From the NCBI GenBank assembly GCA_944392545.1, contig CALXWW010000001.1, positions 1 to 64,000 of the forward strand: DNA of 64,000 nucleotides. The letters run 5' to 3'. Both the position numbers and the translations under genes were made by a program. Under the pieces are notes generated by a model. That model made no database searches. It was not told where the DNA came from and saw only the letters and a program-made list of their open reading frames with translations. Positions 48,947-56,924 of the stretch are shown piece after piece (position 1 is the first letter of the stretch; each line of letters opens with the position of its first letter). This stretch comes from an uncultured Clostridia bacterium. Lineage in GTDB: Bacteria > Bacillota > Clostridia > TANB77 > CAG-508.

Positions 48947-48973
48947 CCACTTTTTACCACTTTACTCCACTTC
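48947..48973 (-). promoter_or_regulatory. MraZ operator: three boxes at 10-bp spacing
   Basis: On the minus strand GAAGTGG, AAAGTGG and AAAGTGG begin exactly 10 bp apart (plus-strand CCACTT at 48967, 48957, 48947); a degenerate GAAGTGA lies further on at 48931-48937. Direct GTGG repeats at 10-bp spacing are the known MraZ operator pattern. They overlap the expected transcription start. Confidence 0.85.
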
Positions 48974-48979
48974 AATTAA

Positions 48980-49008
48980 ATTTTAATACAAGTATTTAGA
49001 AAAAGCAA
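48980..49008 (-). promoter_or_regulatory. Promoter of mraZ and the dcw cluster
   Basis: -35 TTGCTT (49003-49008), a 17-bp spacer and -10 TAAAAT (48980-48985), immediately upstream of the MraZ boxes. Confidence 0.75.
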
Positions 49009-49145
49009 GTATTTTTAGCAATTTTTTTAATATTTTTTTATTAATATTTCACAATACTTATTATAAACTTTACATCAACCCTTATTTTTGTTCTTTATGT
49101 TAATTCATATTATGATAAAATGTATTCATATCTTAATGGAGGCTC

Positions 49146-49199
49146 ATGCATATAATTGTTTTAGCAAGCATTACTATCGTTGCAGCAGTTATTATATAA
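49146..49199 (+). CDS. 17-residue hydrophobic micropeptide
   Basis: Reads MHIIVLASITIVAAVII. TGGAGG lies 4 nt before the ATG and a TAAAAT -10-like box 25 bp upstream, though no good -35 is seen. It resembles the very short membrane peptides of type I toxin systems or other membrane micropeptides, but too short for homology. It is divergent from mraZ and ends 90 bp before a bidirectional terminator. Confidence 0.4.
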   Translation: MHIIVLASITIVAAVII

Positions 49200-49291
49200 A
49201 CACTATGCTTCGTATGCTAAATCAAAATAGTTAGAGAATTCCAAGTATTTGTCAAATTTTTTCAGTATTGTGTAAACCAATTTTTTCAAAA

Positions 49292-49341
49292 AAGAAAGAA
49301 AACTAATAGTAAGTAATTTCAATCTATTGGTTTTCTTTCTT
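49292..49341. terminator. Bidirectional terminator after the M15-like hydrolase
   Basis: AAGAAAGAAAAC pairs exactly with GTTTTCTTTCTT; the inner part reads ATAG/CTAT. It overlaps the stop codon of the M15-like gene and would also end the plus-strand micropeptide transcript. Confidence 0.82.
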
Positions 49342-50020
49342 AGTCTATGGTGGTACTTGTTCTTCCTGTTCCCACAACCGCTTCTTGTAGCGCTCTCCAC
49401 GTATTACATCCAATTATTCCATCAGCTGTTAACCCCACAGAGGACTGGTAACTTCTCACTGCATTTTGAGTAGCTGATCCAAAAATTCCATCAAGTCCAC
49501 CAGTTCTATAACCTAATGTATTCAAGTCATCTTGTGCTATTAAAACATAATTGCTTAAACTTCCTCTTTTTAATAATGGATATCCTCCTGTCGAGCAAGC
49601 CGCTTTTCCAAATCTTTTATCAAAATGTACCCATGTTGGTGTAAGAGAAATTGGTTCAACAAAACTCCATACTCCAGAGTTGTTTGCCGAATTCCATAAC
49701 CTCGTTCTTTGCAACTGTGAAAGCTTCTGCCCTACATCAAAAGCAGTTCCTGCATAATGTTGACTTTGAGTTCCATGTCCACCTTCATAAGGTCTTTTAA
49801 ATGCAAATCCAACAGGAATTGGCTGCCCATAAATATATCTTTGACTATTCCAACTTTGCATAGTTCTTTTTGTTGTCCATAACGTTGAAGATTTACTAGA
49901 TCCTCTGAATTCTTTTACTTTTAATGTTGCATTTGTATTATATGGCATAGGCTCATTTTCTCCTCTATAATATGTCTCCATACGATCAGTATCATTATTA
50001 AATACAATTATCTTTGCCAC
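49340..50020 (-). CDS. M15-like peptidase with peptidoglycan-binding domain
   Basis: A 226-residue protein. The first 150 residues look like an M15 D-Ala-D-Ala-type metallopeptidase: the zinc ligands are suggested by HYAGTAFDVGQ (His and Asp) and WVHFD (His). A peptidoglycan-binding domain 1 follows (LIAQDDLNTLGYRTGGLDGIFGSATQNAVRSYQ). There is no signal peptide, so release by lysis, sporulation or a non-classical route is possible. AAGGAGG precedes the ATG. Confidence 0.75.
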   Translation of the reverse strand: MAKIIVFNNDTDRMETYYRGENEPMPYNTNATLKVKEFRGSSKSSTLWTTKRTMQSWNSQRYIYGQPIPVGFAFKRPYEGGHGTQSQHYAGTAFDVGQKLSQLQRTRLWNSANNSGVWSFVEPISLTPTWVHFDKRFGKAACSTGGYPLLKRGSLSNYVLIAQDDLNTLGYRTGGLDGIFGSATQNAVRSYQSSVGLTADGIIGCNTWRALQEAVVGTGRTSTTID

Positions 50021-50160
50021 AATATCCTCCTTAAATTACACTACTTAATTTACACAATATTTAATACATTGTATGTATGATAGTAAAAAGTGTTACTGAT
50101 TTTATATTTTTGGTTATATATTTTTACATTTATTTATGGTATAATTCTTTTGGTGATAAT

Positions 50161-50760
50161 ATGGGAAAAGACTTATATGATAAAATAAATTCAAACTATT
50201 GCTATAAGGATAGTAATGTTTTAATTAATAAATTGGATATCCATGATGAAAAAATTTTACAGAAATTCGAAGCAAAAATAACTGCAGCAAAGCTTCTTTC
50301 TCTACGCAGAAAAGGTATAATTGGAAATTTTGATATAGAACATCTAAAAAAAATACATACATATCTTTTTGAAGATGTATACCCTTTTGCAGGTCAGTTT
50401 AGAAATGAAAATATTGCAAAAGGCCTATTCAGATTTGCAGAATATGAATATATTGAACCTGAACTAGAAAAACTATTAAATGAACTTAAAAATGAAAATT
50501 ACTTAATCAGTCTTTCAAAAGACGATTTAGCGGAAAGACTTGCATATTATTTGTCAGAATTAAATGTACTTCATCCATTCAGAGAAGGAAATGGTAGAAC
50601 TATACGCGAATTTATTAGAGAACTTGCTTTAAAAAACAACTACGTTTTAAATTTAAGTAATGTATCTCCATCTGATTTTCTAAATGCAAGCATCAAATCA
50701 ATAGTAGATATTACGGACTTAACTAAGCTAATTTCAATATGTTTAGAAGAAAAACATTAG
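50161..50760 (+). CDS. Fic-domain AMP-transferase (toxin candidate)
   Basis: A 199-residue Fic protein that would transfer AMP (or another moiety) to a target hydroxyl. The core motif HPFREGNGRTIREF matches HPFx[D/E]GNGR with the catalytic histidine. The flap and helices around YLFEDVYPFAGQFRNENIAKG are typical. I choose ATG at 50161, preceded by GGTGAT; the frame extends back to 50077 without a better site. A TGGTATAAT extended -10 lies at 50137-50145. The downstream VbhA-like gene is the likely antitoxin. Confidence 0.9.
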   Translation: MGKDLYDKINSNYCYKDSNVLINKLDIHDEKILQKFEAKITAAKLLSLRRKGIIGNFDIEHLKKIHTYLFEDVYPFAGQFRNENIAKGLFRFAEYEYIEPELEKLLNELKNENYLISLSKDDLAERLAYYLSELNVLHPFREGNGRTIREFIRELALKNNYVLNLSNVSPSDFLNASIKSIVDITDLTKLISICLEEKH

Positions 50761-50784
50761 CATATTTTGTTATAAACTAGTTTA

Positions 50785-50834
50785 AATAATTTCTTAGTGT
50801 TTTCATTGAAATAATTTCTTAGTGTTTTCATTGA
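50785..50834. repeat. 25-bp perfect tandem repeat upstream of the antitoxin gene
   Basis: Two exact copies beginning AATAATTTCTTAGTG, ending just before the antitoxin promoter. A recent duplication or a two-site operator for autoregulation by the Fic-antitoxin complex. Confidence 0.92.
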
Positions 50835-50840
50835 AATCAC

Positions 50841-50869
50841 TAGACTTTTAGGCGGTTTTATGGTATAAT
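50841..50869 (+). promoter_or_regulatory. Promoter of the antitoxin gene
   Basis: -35 TAGACT (50841-50846), a 17-bp spacer and -10 TATAAT (50864-50869) with TGG before it. The string TTATGGTATAAT is shared with the fic promoter, hinting at joint control. Confidence 0.68.
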
Positions 50870-50916
50870 ATATATGTGGTTTGTTAGAGGGAAATTATAG
50901 TTTGGAGGTTATAAAA

Positions 50917-51084
50917 ATGTTTAATGAAGAAATTTTTAACTTCGATATAACTAATATAAAAAATGACTTGGCTATAGAAGGTATGGCTATTTCAGATGAA
51001 GATATTACTTTATTTAAACAATTTGCTAATGAAGAAATAGATATGCCACACTTAATAAAAACAATAAAGGACGAAATTATTTAA
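50917..51084 (+). CDS. VbhA-like antitoxin of the Fic protein
   Basis: A 55-residue protein. NDLAIEGMAISDEDITLFKQFANEEIDMPHLIKTIKDEI follows the VbhA antitoxin pattern, with the inhibitory helix residue Glu in AIEGM, which in VbhA blocks the ATP gamma-phosphate site of Fic. I choose ATG at 50917, since TTGGAGG lies 8 nt upstream. It comes after fic, while in the classical pair the antitoxin comes first. Confidence 0.72.
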   Translation: MFNEEIFNFDITNIKNDLAIEGMAISDEDITLFKQFANEEIDMPHLIKTIKDEII

Positions 51085-51106
51085 AATTTTGTATTACATA
51101 TAAAAG

Positions 51107-51140
51107 AATCCTAGATAATATATTTTATCTAGGATTTTTT
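51107..51140. terminator. Bidirectional terminator between antitoxin and sortase genes
   Basis: AATCCTAGATAA pairs exactly with TTATCTAGGATT around a 6-base loop, with T-runs on both strands; it serves two convergent genes. Confidence 0.9.
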
Positions 51141-51892
51141 TATACCGCTCTACATTTCACAACTAATCTTTCTGTCCCATAATTTGTACAAGTTATTAAT
51201 GTTAATTCTTTTCTTCCGTTTGTATGTTGGCTTGTACAGCTTGTATCATCAGGCTTTACTACAAATCTATCATATACTGCATATTGAAGCGTTCTTCCTG
51301 TCATATCTTCTAAGGTTACTATATCTCCATTTTCTAATTCGTTCAACCTTCCAAACATTTTACCGTTTCTGTAATTATGTCCTACTATACAGTAGTTTCC
51401 TATCTCATTTGGTTGTAATTTATTTTGTTCAGGCCAATATCTATTAATTGAAATTTCAAGCAATTCATCTGAAGTTTCAGATAATACTGGGTATGTTATA
51501 CCTATTTTAGGTATTGTAAGTATTGCTTCTGTCGTATATGTAATTCCATCTACAGTTGTATCACTTATTATTTCATTACTACTAATATCTTCTGCTTCTT
51601 CCGCTGCACTTTCACTTAATACTATAATTATAGCATCATCTTTTGTTGACTGCTTTGTAGTATCATCTTTCCCCGTTTTTACTTCTGCTAATAATACTTG
51701 TGAAACCTCTTCACTTTTATTTCTATCATATTCTGCATATATATAATATGAGGATAATAAGCATACTAAAAAGACTGATACAAAGAATTGCACTTTGTAT
51801 AGTTTTTTCTTTCTTTTCAGTTCTGGAGTAACATATAGTTTTTCAGTAACTAAAATTTGATTCAACTTAAAATCCTCCTCTTCTTTTTGCAT
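51140..51892 (-). CDS. Sortase
   Basis: A 250-residue membrane transpeptidase anchoring surface proteins. A cytoplasmic segment, one membrane helix (FFVSVFLVCLLSSYYIYAEY) and a sortase fold with the catalytic His in IVGHNYRNGKMF, Cys in LTLITCTNYG and Arg in ERLVVKCR. Class (D or other) cannot be fixed by eye. No substrate gene with an LPXTG-like motif is nearby. Confidence 0.9.
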   Translation of the reverse strand: MQKEEEDFKLNQILVTEKLYVTPELKRKKKLYKVQFFVSVFLVCLLSSYYIYAEYDRNKSEEVSQVLLAEVKTGKDDTTKQSTKDDAIIIVLSESAAEEAEDISSNEIISDTTVDGITYTTEAILTIPKIGITYPVLSETSDELLEISINRYWPEQNKLQPNEIGNYCIVGHNYRNGKMFGRLNELENGDIVTLEDMTGRTLQYAVYDRFVVKPDDTSCTSQHTNGRKELTLITCTNYGTERLVVKCRAV

Positions 51893-51926
51893 CTACATAA
51901 TTATTATATCATATATTAGATTTGTT

Positions 51927-52784
51927 TTAAATACCTTTAGTTATTAAATCTGCAAGTTTTGCAAATTCTTCTATTGTTAATTTTTCTCCTCTTATATCTG
52001 GTTTTAAATTCATTTTATCAAATATTCGGTTTGCACTTTCCTTGTCTTTAATTATTCCTGCATTAGTCAAACTATTTGCAAGCGTTTTTCTTCTTTGCAT
52101 AAAGCTTGCTTTTATTATTTTAAAAAATATTTCTTCATTTTCTACTTCTACAGGTGGCTCTTTTCTTATATTTAGCTTTATAACTTCAGAATCCACTTCC
52201 GGAGATGGTATAAAGCATTCTTTGCCTACTAAAACCACCTTTTCTGTTGTTGAATAATAGTTTACACTGTATGTAATAGCACCTGATAGTTTGTCGCCTG
52301 GCACAGCAGTTATTCTATCTGCTACTTCTTTTTGCACCATTACTGTAATACTTTCTATATTTAACCTATCTTCTAATAATTTCATAATGATTGGCGTTGT
52401 AATATAATATGGAAGGTTAGCTACTATTTTTACGTTTTTTAAATTGTTTAAGTTGCTAGTAATTAATTCTTTTAAGTTAATCTTTAATATATCTTCATTA
52501 ATTAACTGTATGTTGTTGTATAATTTAAACCTATCTTGCAATATTTTCAACATATTCTCATCTAGTTCTACTGCTATAACTCTTCCTGCTTTTTCAAGTA
52601 GTTTAGAAGTAAGTGTTCCTAGTCCTGGCCCTATTTCTATTATTAAATCTTCTTCCGTTACCCCTGCTGCTATTATTATATTTTCTATAACATTATCATC
52701 TATTAAAAAATTTTGTCCTAATTTTTTATTTGCTTTTATATTATATTTTTTTAATATATATTTAGTTTCCTCTAAACTACTCAT
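51927..52784 (-). CDS. rsmA: 16S rRNA dimethyladenosine transferase RsmA (KsgA)
   Basis: A 285-residue enzyme dimethylating A1518 and A1519 of 16S rRNA. KKLGQNFLID, the SAM motif IIEIGPGLGTLTSKLLE, and the catalytic IVANLPYYITTPII are intact. The C-terminal helical domain is present. GGAG precedes the ATG. It lies between sortase and the PASTA-PBP gene. Confidence 0.97.
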   Translation of the reverse strand: MSSLEETKYILKKYNIKANKKLGQNFLIDDNVIENIIIAAGVTEEDLIIEIGPGLGTLTSKLLEKAGRVIAVELDENMLKILQDRFKLYNNIQLINEDILKINLKELITSNLNNLKNVKIVANLPYYITTPIIMKLLEDRLNIESITVMVQKEVADRITAVPGDKLSGAITYSVNYYSTTEKVVLVGKECFIPSPEVDSEVIKLNIRKEPPVEVENEEIFFKIIKASFMQRRKTLANSLTNAGIIKDKESANRIFDKMNLKPDIRGEKLTIEEFAKLADLITKGI

Positions 52785-52801
52785 ACATATCTCCTTAAAA
52801 T

Positions 52802-55096
52802 TTATTCTTCTAATTCTTCTTTTAATACAACATTTATTATAGTTCCTTCTTCTACTTTTGTTCCAGCAATTATATCTTGACTTGTTACTTTTCCTGTTCC
52901 AGTATATTTAATGTTAAGATTTTTATTATTTAATGCCGCTTTTGCTTCCGATAATGACATACCTTTTAAATTAGGTACTGTTTGTGATACTCTTGTATCG
53001 CTGTTTTCTGTATACAATTTAATTATTGAATCTTCTATTAAAGCTGTACCTGCTACAGGCATTTGATCGCTTACTATTTCATCATCATTTCCGTCTGTTA
53101 TACATTCAAAACCTTGTTTTTCCAATATTTTTCTAGCCTCTGCCACTGTTTTATTTTCTACATTTGATACTGATGTTGTTTCCATTTCACTATCTGTTGT
53201 ATTTGAAGGAATCCCTAAATATGGTAGTACCTCGGATAAAATTTGTGCCACAACTGGTGCAGCTATAGTTCCTCCACCTGTTAAATCTCCCTGTGGTCCA
53301 TATAATGTTAAAAGTACAACTATTTCTGGACTTTCTACCGGAGTAATTGCTGCAAAAGAAGCAACACTAACAGAGCTTTCATCAGAGTAATCTGCTTCAG
53401 ATGTACCGGTTTTACCTGCTATACTATACCCTTTTACTTGTGCATAACTTCCTGTACCACTATCTACTACTGTTTGTAGCATATCTAATAACGTATTTGC
53501 TGTTTCCTTTGATACAACTTGTCTTACTTCTTTTGTTTCTATTGTAGTTATTGCACCTGTATCTGTATTTTTAATTTCTTTTGCAATTCTAGGTTGCATT
53601 AATATTCCATCATTTGCTACAGATGCTACAGCTGAAATCATTTGAAGTGGTGTTATCCTAAATCTCTGTCCAAAGGACATTGTTGCAAGTTCTACACTAC
53701 CAACATCCTCTTCATTCCAGAAGATACTCTGAGCTTCTCCCGAACTTCCAGAATCACCTATATCTGCAAAATTTGAGTTGTTAAAAAATCCAAATGCGTC
53801 AAAATATCTATATAAAGTCTTTACTCCTATTTTTTGACCTAATTGTATAAATGCTGGGTTACATGAATATTTTAAAGCATCTCTTAAACTTAAATCTCCA
53901 TGTCCTGAAGTATCGGAACAATTTATAGTTACTCCATCTACATCTTCATACCCGTCACAGTGATATACATTTGGAGTATCTGGATTTGTAGATCCTTCTT
54001 CTAGTCCAGCAGCCGCTGTTACTATTTTAAATACAGAGCCTGGTTCATATGTAGAGGTTATTGCTCTATTGTTCCATGTTTCTTGTTGTTTCTGATATTG
54101 CTCTTCACTAGACATTTTCTTCCACTCGTTCTCTGGAATAAACTCTAATGTATATGGGTCATTTAGGTTATAGTCTGGATACGTTGCCATAGCTAAAATA
54201 TCTCCTGTGTCCGGATCCATTATTATAACATTTCCGCCTTCTTTACATTTATTTTCCTCACACGCTTGTTTTAAATATTTCTCTGCAATTTGTTGTATAT
54301 TAGCATCTATTGTTAATGTTATATCATTTCCATTTTGTGGCGCTATATATGTTTCATCCTCATATGGTATTAAATCTTGTACTGCATCTTGTGCCGAAGT
54401 AACTTTTCCTGGCGTTCCAGTTAATATATCATTCCATTTTGACTCTAATCCCCATAAACCCTGATTATCTGTTCCACAAAATCCTATTAAACTAGATGCC
54501 AAATTATTATAAGGATAATATCTTTTAGTATCTTCATCAATATTTATTCCGCTATATACTTCATTTTCTTCCATCCAAGCTTCTAGTTTTTCTATTTTAT
54601 CGTTTTCCACCTTTTTTGCTATAGTTATATTAGTTGTATCGGTTCTTGATACTTTTTCTAAAGTTTCTTTATAATCTAATTCGAAAATCTCAGAAAATTG
54701 TTTTGCTACTTCTTCCTTGAAAACCTTTGTTTTAGCTTCATCAATATCTCCATTTTCATCTTCTACAATAATTCTAGTTGGATCTATACTTACTGTATCT
54801 ACTTGAGCACTTATAGCTAAAGCTTTTCCTGTAGAGTCATATATTGTTCCTCTTTTAGGGCTAATTGTTTTACTCGCTGTTAATTGTCTATGCATTTCTT
54901 CTTTAAGTTCTGCACCTTGAACAATTTGAAGCCATGCCAGTCTTATAATTAGTAGCATTAATATGCTTATGAATACTATGAACATTCTCCCTGCTCTATC
55001 ATTCAAAGTAAAAATTTTCTTTACTTTGCTGAACTTTTTATTGTTTTTAAAATTATATGCATTTGTATTTTCTCTTTTATTCAACTTTTGTATCAT
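52802..55096 (-). CDS. Class B PBP with two PASTA domains (SpoVD/PBP2 type)
   Basis: A 764-residue paralogue of the PBP at 44404-46386. One membrane helix (residues about 36-56), dimerisation domain (SPKRGTIYDSTGKALA), transpeptidase domain with SVFK, SCN and KTGTSE motifs, then two PASTA domains (about residues 640-700 and 705-762; NVENKTVAEARKILEKQGF and VPNLKGMSLSEAKAALNNKN). PASTA-bearing class B PBPs in spore formers include SpoVD for cortex synthesis. It stands outside the dcw cluster, beside rsmA. Confidence 0.9.
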   Translation of the reverse strand: MIQKLNKRENTNAYNFKNNKKFSKVKKIFTLNDRAGRMFIVFISILMLLIIRLAWLQIVQGAELKEEMHRQLTASKTISPKRGTIYDSTGKALAISAQVDTVSIDPTRIIVEDENGDIDEAKTKVFKEEVAKQFSEIFELDYKETLEKVSRTDTTNITIAKKVENDKIEKLEAWMEENEVYSGINIDEDTKRYYPYNNLASSLIGFCGTDNQGLWGLESKWNDILTGTPGKVTSAQDAVQDLIPYEDETYIAPQNGNDITLTIDANIQQIAEKYLKQACEENKCKEGGNVIIMDPDTGDILAMATYPDYNLNDPYTLEFIPENEWKKMSSEEQYQKQQETWNNRAITSTYEPGSVFKIVTAAAGLEEGSTNPDTPNVYHCDGYEDVDGVTINCSDTSGHGDLSLRDALKYSCNPAFIQLGQKIGVKTLYRYFDAFGFFNNSNFADIGDSGSSGEAQSIFWNEEDVGSVELATMSFGQRFRITPLQMISAVASVANDGILMQPRIAKEIKNTDTGAITTIETKEVRQVVSKETANTLLDMLQTVVDSGTGSYAQVKGYSIAGKTGTSEADYSDESSVSVASFAAITPVESPEIVVLLTLYGPQGDLTGGGTIAAPVVAQILSEVLPYLGIPSNTTDSEMETTSVSNVENKTVAEARKILEKQGFECITDGNDDEIVSDQMPVAGTALIEDSIIKLYTENSDTRVSQTVPNLKGMSLSEAKAALNNKNLNIKYTGTGKVTSQDIIAGTKVEEGTIINVVLKEELEE

Positions 55097-55278
55097 CCTT
55101 TCATAGTTAAATTTTGTTTATTTTTAAGCAAAATCATCCTATTTTACATTTTATATTCTATATTAATTCACATAAAAAAGCAAGAAATTTTGAAGAAATT
55201 GGTAAAAATATGTGTTTCATACATAAAAATATTCTAGTCGTGTAAACAAACTAGAATATTTTTAAAGTATTAAATTTT

Positions 55279-56232
55279 CTATTGTGCATTTATTGCATCA
55301 ATTATTTCTACTTGCTCTTGTGGTATTTTGGTATTTACTTCCATTTTTGTGTAATCATTATATTCTTCTAAATTAAGAATACTACTATCTACATCTGCAT
55401 CAGTTACAACATTTTCTTCAAATGTAAAAACTCTTTCATTGTAAAAATGAGAATAACTTTCATTTACTTCTCGTACAGTAATATATGTATTTTTATCAAC
55501 CCAAATATCTCTATAACTATTTCTATCTCCAAATCTTATTACATAACATTCTATACCATTAAATCTATCTTCTCTCACTGAAAATGCTAGACTATATATT
55601 GTAGATGCGATAGGTTTATAATTTTCTTTAATATATGAAAAAACTCCGACTGCACTTCCTTTTTTTTGACGAACATAATTAGAATGTTCATAATATATAC
55701 TTTGAGAATCATAAAAAACAGATATCGAATCATAACTATCATCTTCATTGAAAAATATACTTTGATTAGATTCGCTTTTTAGTTTTCCATTTTTGTAATA
55801 ATATGTTTCTTCAAATTCCCAAGAATTACTTTCTTTCTTAAAGTCTTTGTTTATAGTTTTTACAGTTATTTTATAGTTATCTAAAGATTCCATATATTCT
55901 ACTTTCTCTGATACCTTATTTACTAAATTAGAAAAAGTAGCCTCTTTATACCATACAACTAATCCTGCGATTAATATAATAATTAATATGACTACTAATA
56001 TTATTTTTAATATATTAATTCGCTTATGCACTTTTTTAAATTGCTTTTTTATCATCTTATCTTGTTCATTTTCATTACATACCGTATCTTCTATAGTCTT
56101 GTAGTATTTCCTACAATTTTCACAAGTTTCTAAATGATTTTTTACAAAATTTTGACTTCCTCCATTGAGTGATTTTTCTATGTATTGAACAGCTAAATCT
56201 TTTACTATTTCACATTCTTCTTTTTTATCCAT
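55279..56232 (-). CDS. Anti-sigma factor with zinc-finger domain
   Basis: A 317-residue membrane protein. The N-terminal anti-sigma zinc finger appears as FVKNHLETCENCRKYYKTI (His-x3-Cys-x2-Cys). One membrane helix follows (ILKIILVVILIIILIAGLVV, about residues 73-95). The extracellular part (about 100-317) resembles an outer-face lipoprotein-like sensor fold but I recognise no named domain. Overlaps the sigma gene end by 8 bp, as expected for a cognate pair. Confidence 0.85.
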   Translation of the reverse strand: MDKKEECEIVKDLAVQYIEKSLNGGSQNFVKNHLETCENCRKYYKTIEDTVCNENEQDKMIKKQFKKVHKRINILKIILVVILIIILIAGLVVWYKEATFSNLVNKVSEKVEYMESLDNYKITVKTINKDFKKESNSWEFEETYYYKNGKLKSESNQSIFFNEDDSYDSISVFYDSQSIYYEHSNYVRQKKGSAVGVFSYIKENYKPIASTIYSLAFSVREDRFNGIECYVIRFGDRNSYRDIWVDKNTYITVREVNESYSHFYNERVFTFEENVVTDADVDSSILNLEEYNDYTKMEVNTKIPQEQVEIIDAINAQ

Positions 56233-56707
56233 CTTTTAAGTCCTCCTTTAATTTATTCTTAGCGCGAAAAAAAATAGTTCGTGCATGTTCTTCTGTTTTT
56301 CCAATTATACTTGCTATCTCTTTAAAACTAAAGTTTGTAAATATTCTCAAATAAACTACTTCTTTTGTTTTTTCATCCATTTTATGGATTCTTTTACAAA
56401 TATTAAATAATTCATTTTTATTTAAATAATCCTCTTCTAATGTTGTATTAGAAGAAATGTCGTCACTGTTTTCTGTAATTTCAACTTCGTTTAGTTTTTT
56501 CGTTCTTTTGCAGTAATCTATCCATTTATTCTTAGCTATTGTATATAGCCATGTTTTAAGACTAGATTCATTTCTAAATTTCTTTATGTTTTTTACTGCA
56601 CTGTAAAAAGTTTCTTGAAGTAATTCTTCTGCAATATCTGGATTATTTGTTAGAGACAGTAAATAACTATATATTTTTTTAGAGTACTCTTTATATATTT
56701 CTTCCAT
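56225..56707 (-). CDS. ECF RNA polymerase sigma factor
   Basis: A 160-residue ECF sigma factor. Region 2 spans IYSYLLSLTNNPDIAEELLQETFYSAVKNI, and region 4 spans KEVVYLRIFTNFSFKEIASIIGKTEEHARTIFFRAKNKLKE. AGGTG lies upstream of the ATG. It is translationally coupled to the anti-sigma gene. An ECF-type promoter stands directly ahead, so it probably drives its own operon. Confidence 0.92.
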   Translation of the reverse strand: MEEIYKEYSKKIYSYLLSLTNNPDIAEELLQETFYSAVKNIKKFRNESSLKTWLYTIAKNKWIDYCKRTKKLNEVEITENSDDISSNTTLEEDYLNKNELFNICKRIHKMDEKTKEVVYLRIFTNFSFKEIASIIGKTEEHARTIFFRAKNKLKEDLKDG

Positions 56708-56726
56708 TTTTTCACCTTTCTACATA

Positions 56727-56756
56727 TATAGACTTAAAAAATATTTTTTCGTTACA
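56727..56756 (-). promoter_or_regulatory. Probable autoregulated ECF promoter
   Basis: The minus strand reads TGTAAC (56751-56756), 17 nt, then GTCTATA (56727-56733). The AAC-containing -35 and GTC/CGT -10 are typical for ECF sigma factors, and autoregulation is common in the group. Confidence 0.55.
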
Positions 56757-56857
56757 AAATTTTTTAAATTTATATTATCATTTTCATAGAAACAATTCAA
56801 ATTAGTCTATAGTTAATACTTCTTGTTAAATTAAATAAAATTAAATACTATAATATA

Positions 56858-56893
56858 AAAAGAAGAAATTTTATAATCAAAATTTCTTCTTTT
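56858..56893. terminator. Terminator of ftsH
   Basis: AAAAGAAGAAATTTT pairs with AAATTTCTTCTTTT; T-rich on both strands, about 30 bp past the ftsH stop. Confidence 0.82.
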
Positions 56894-56924
56894 CAAGTTA
56901 TTATATATTTTCGATTAATATAAG

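Noticed and set aside
49203-49400. A 65-residue minus-strand ORF overlapping the end of the M15-like gene
   Set aside because: It overlaps the bidirectional terminator and its translation is low complexity.
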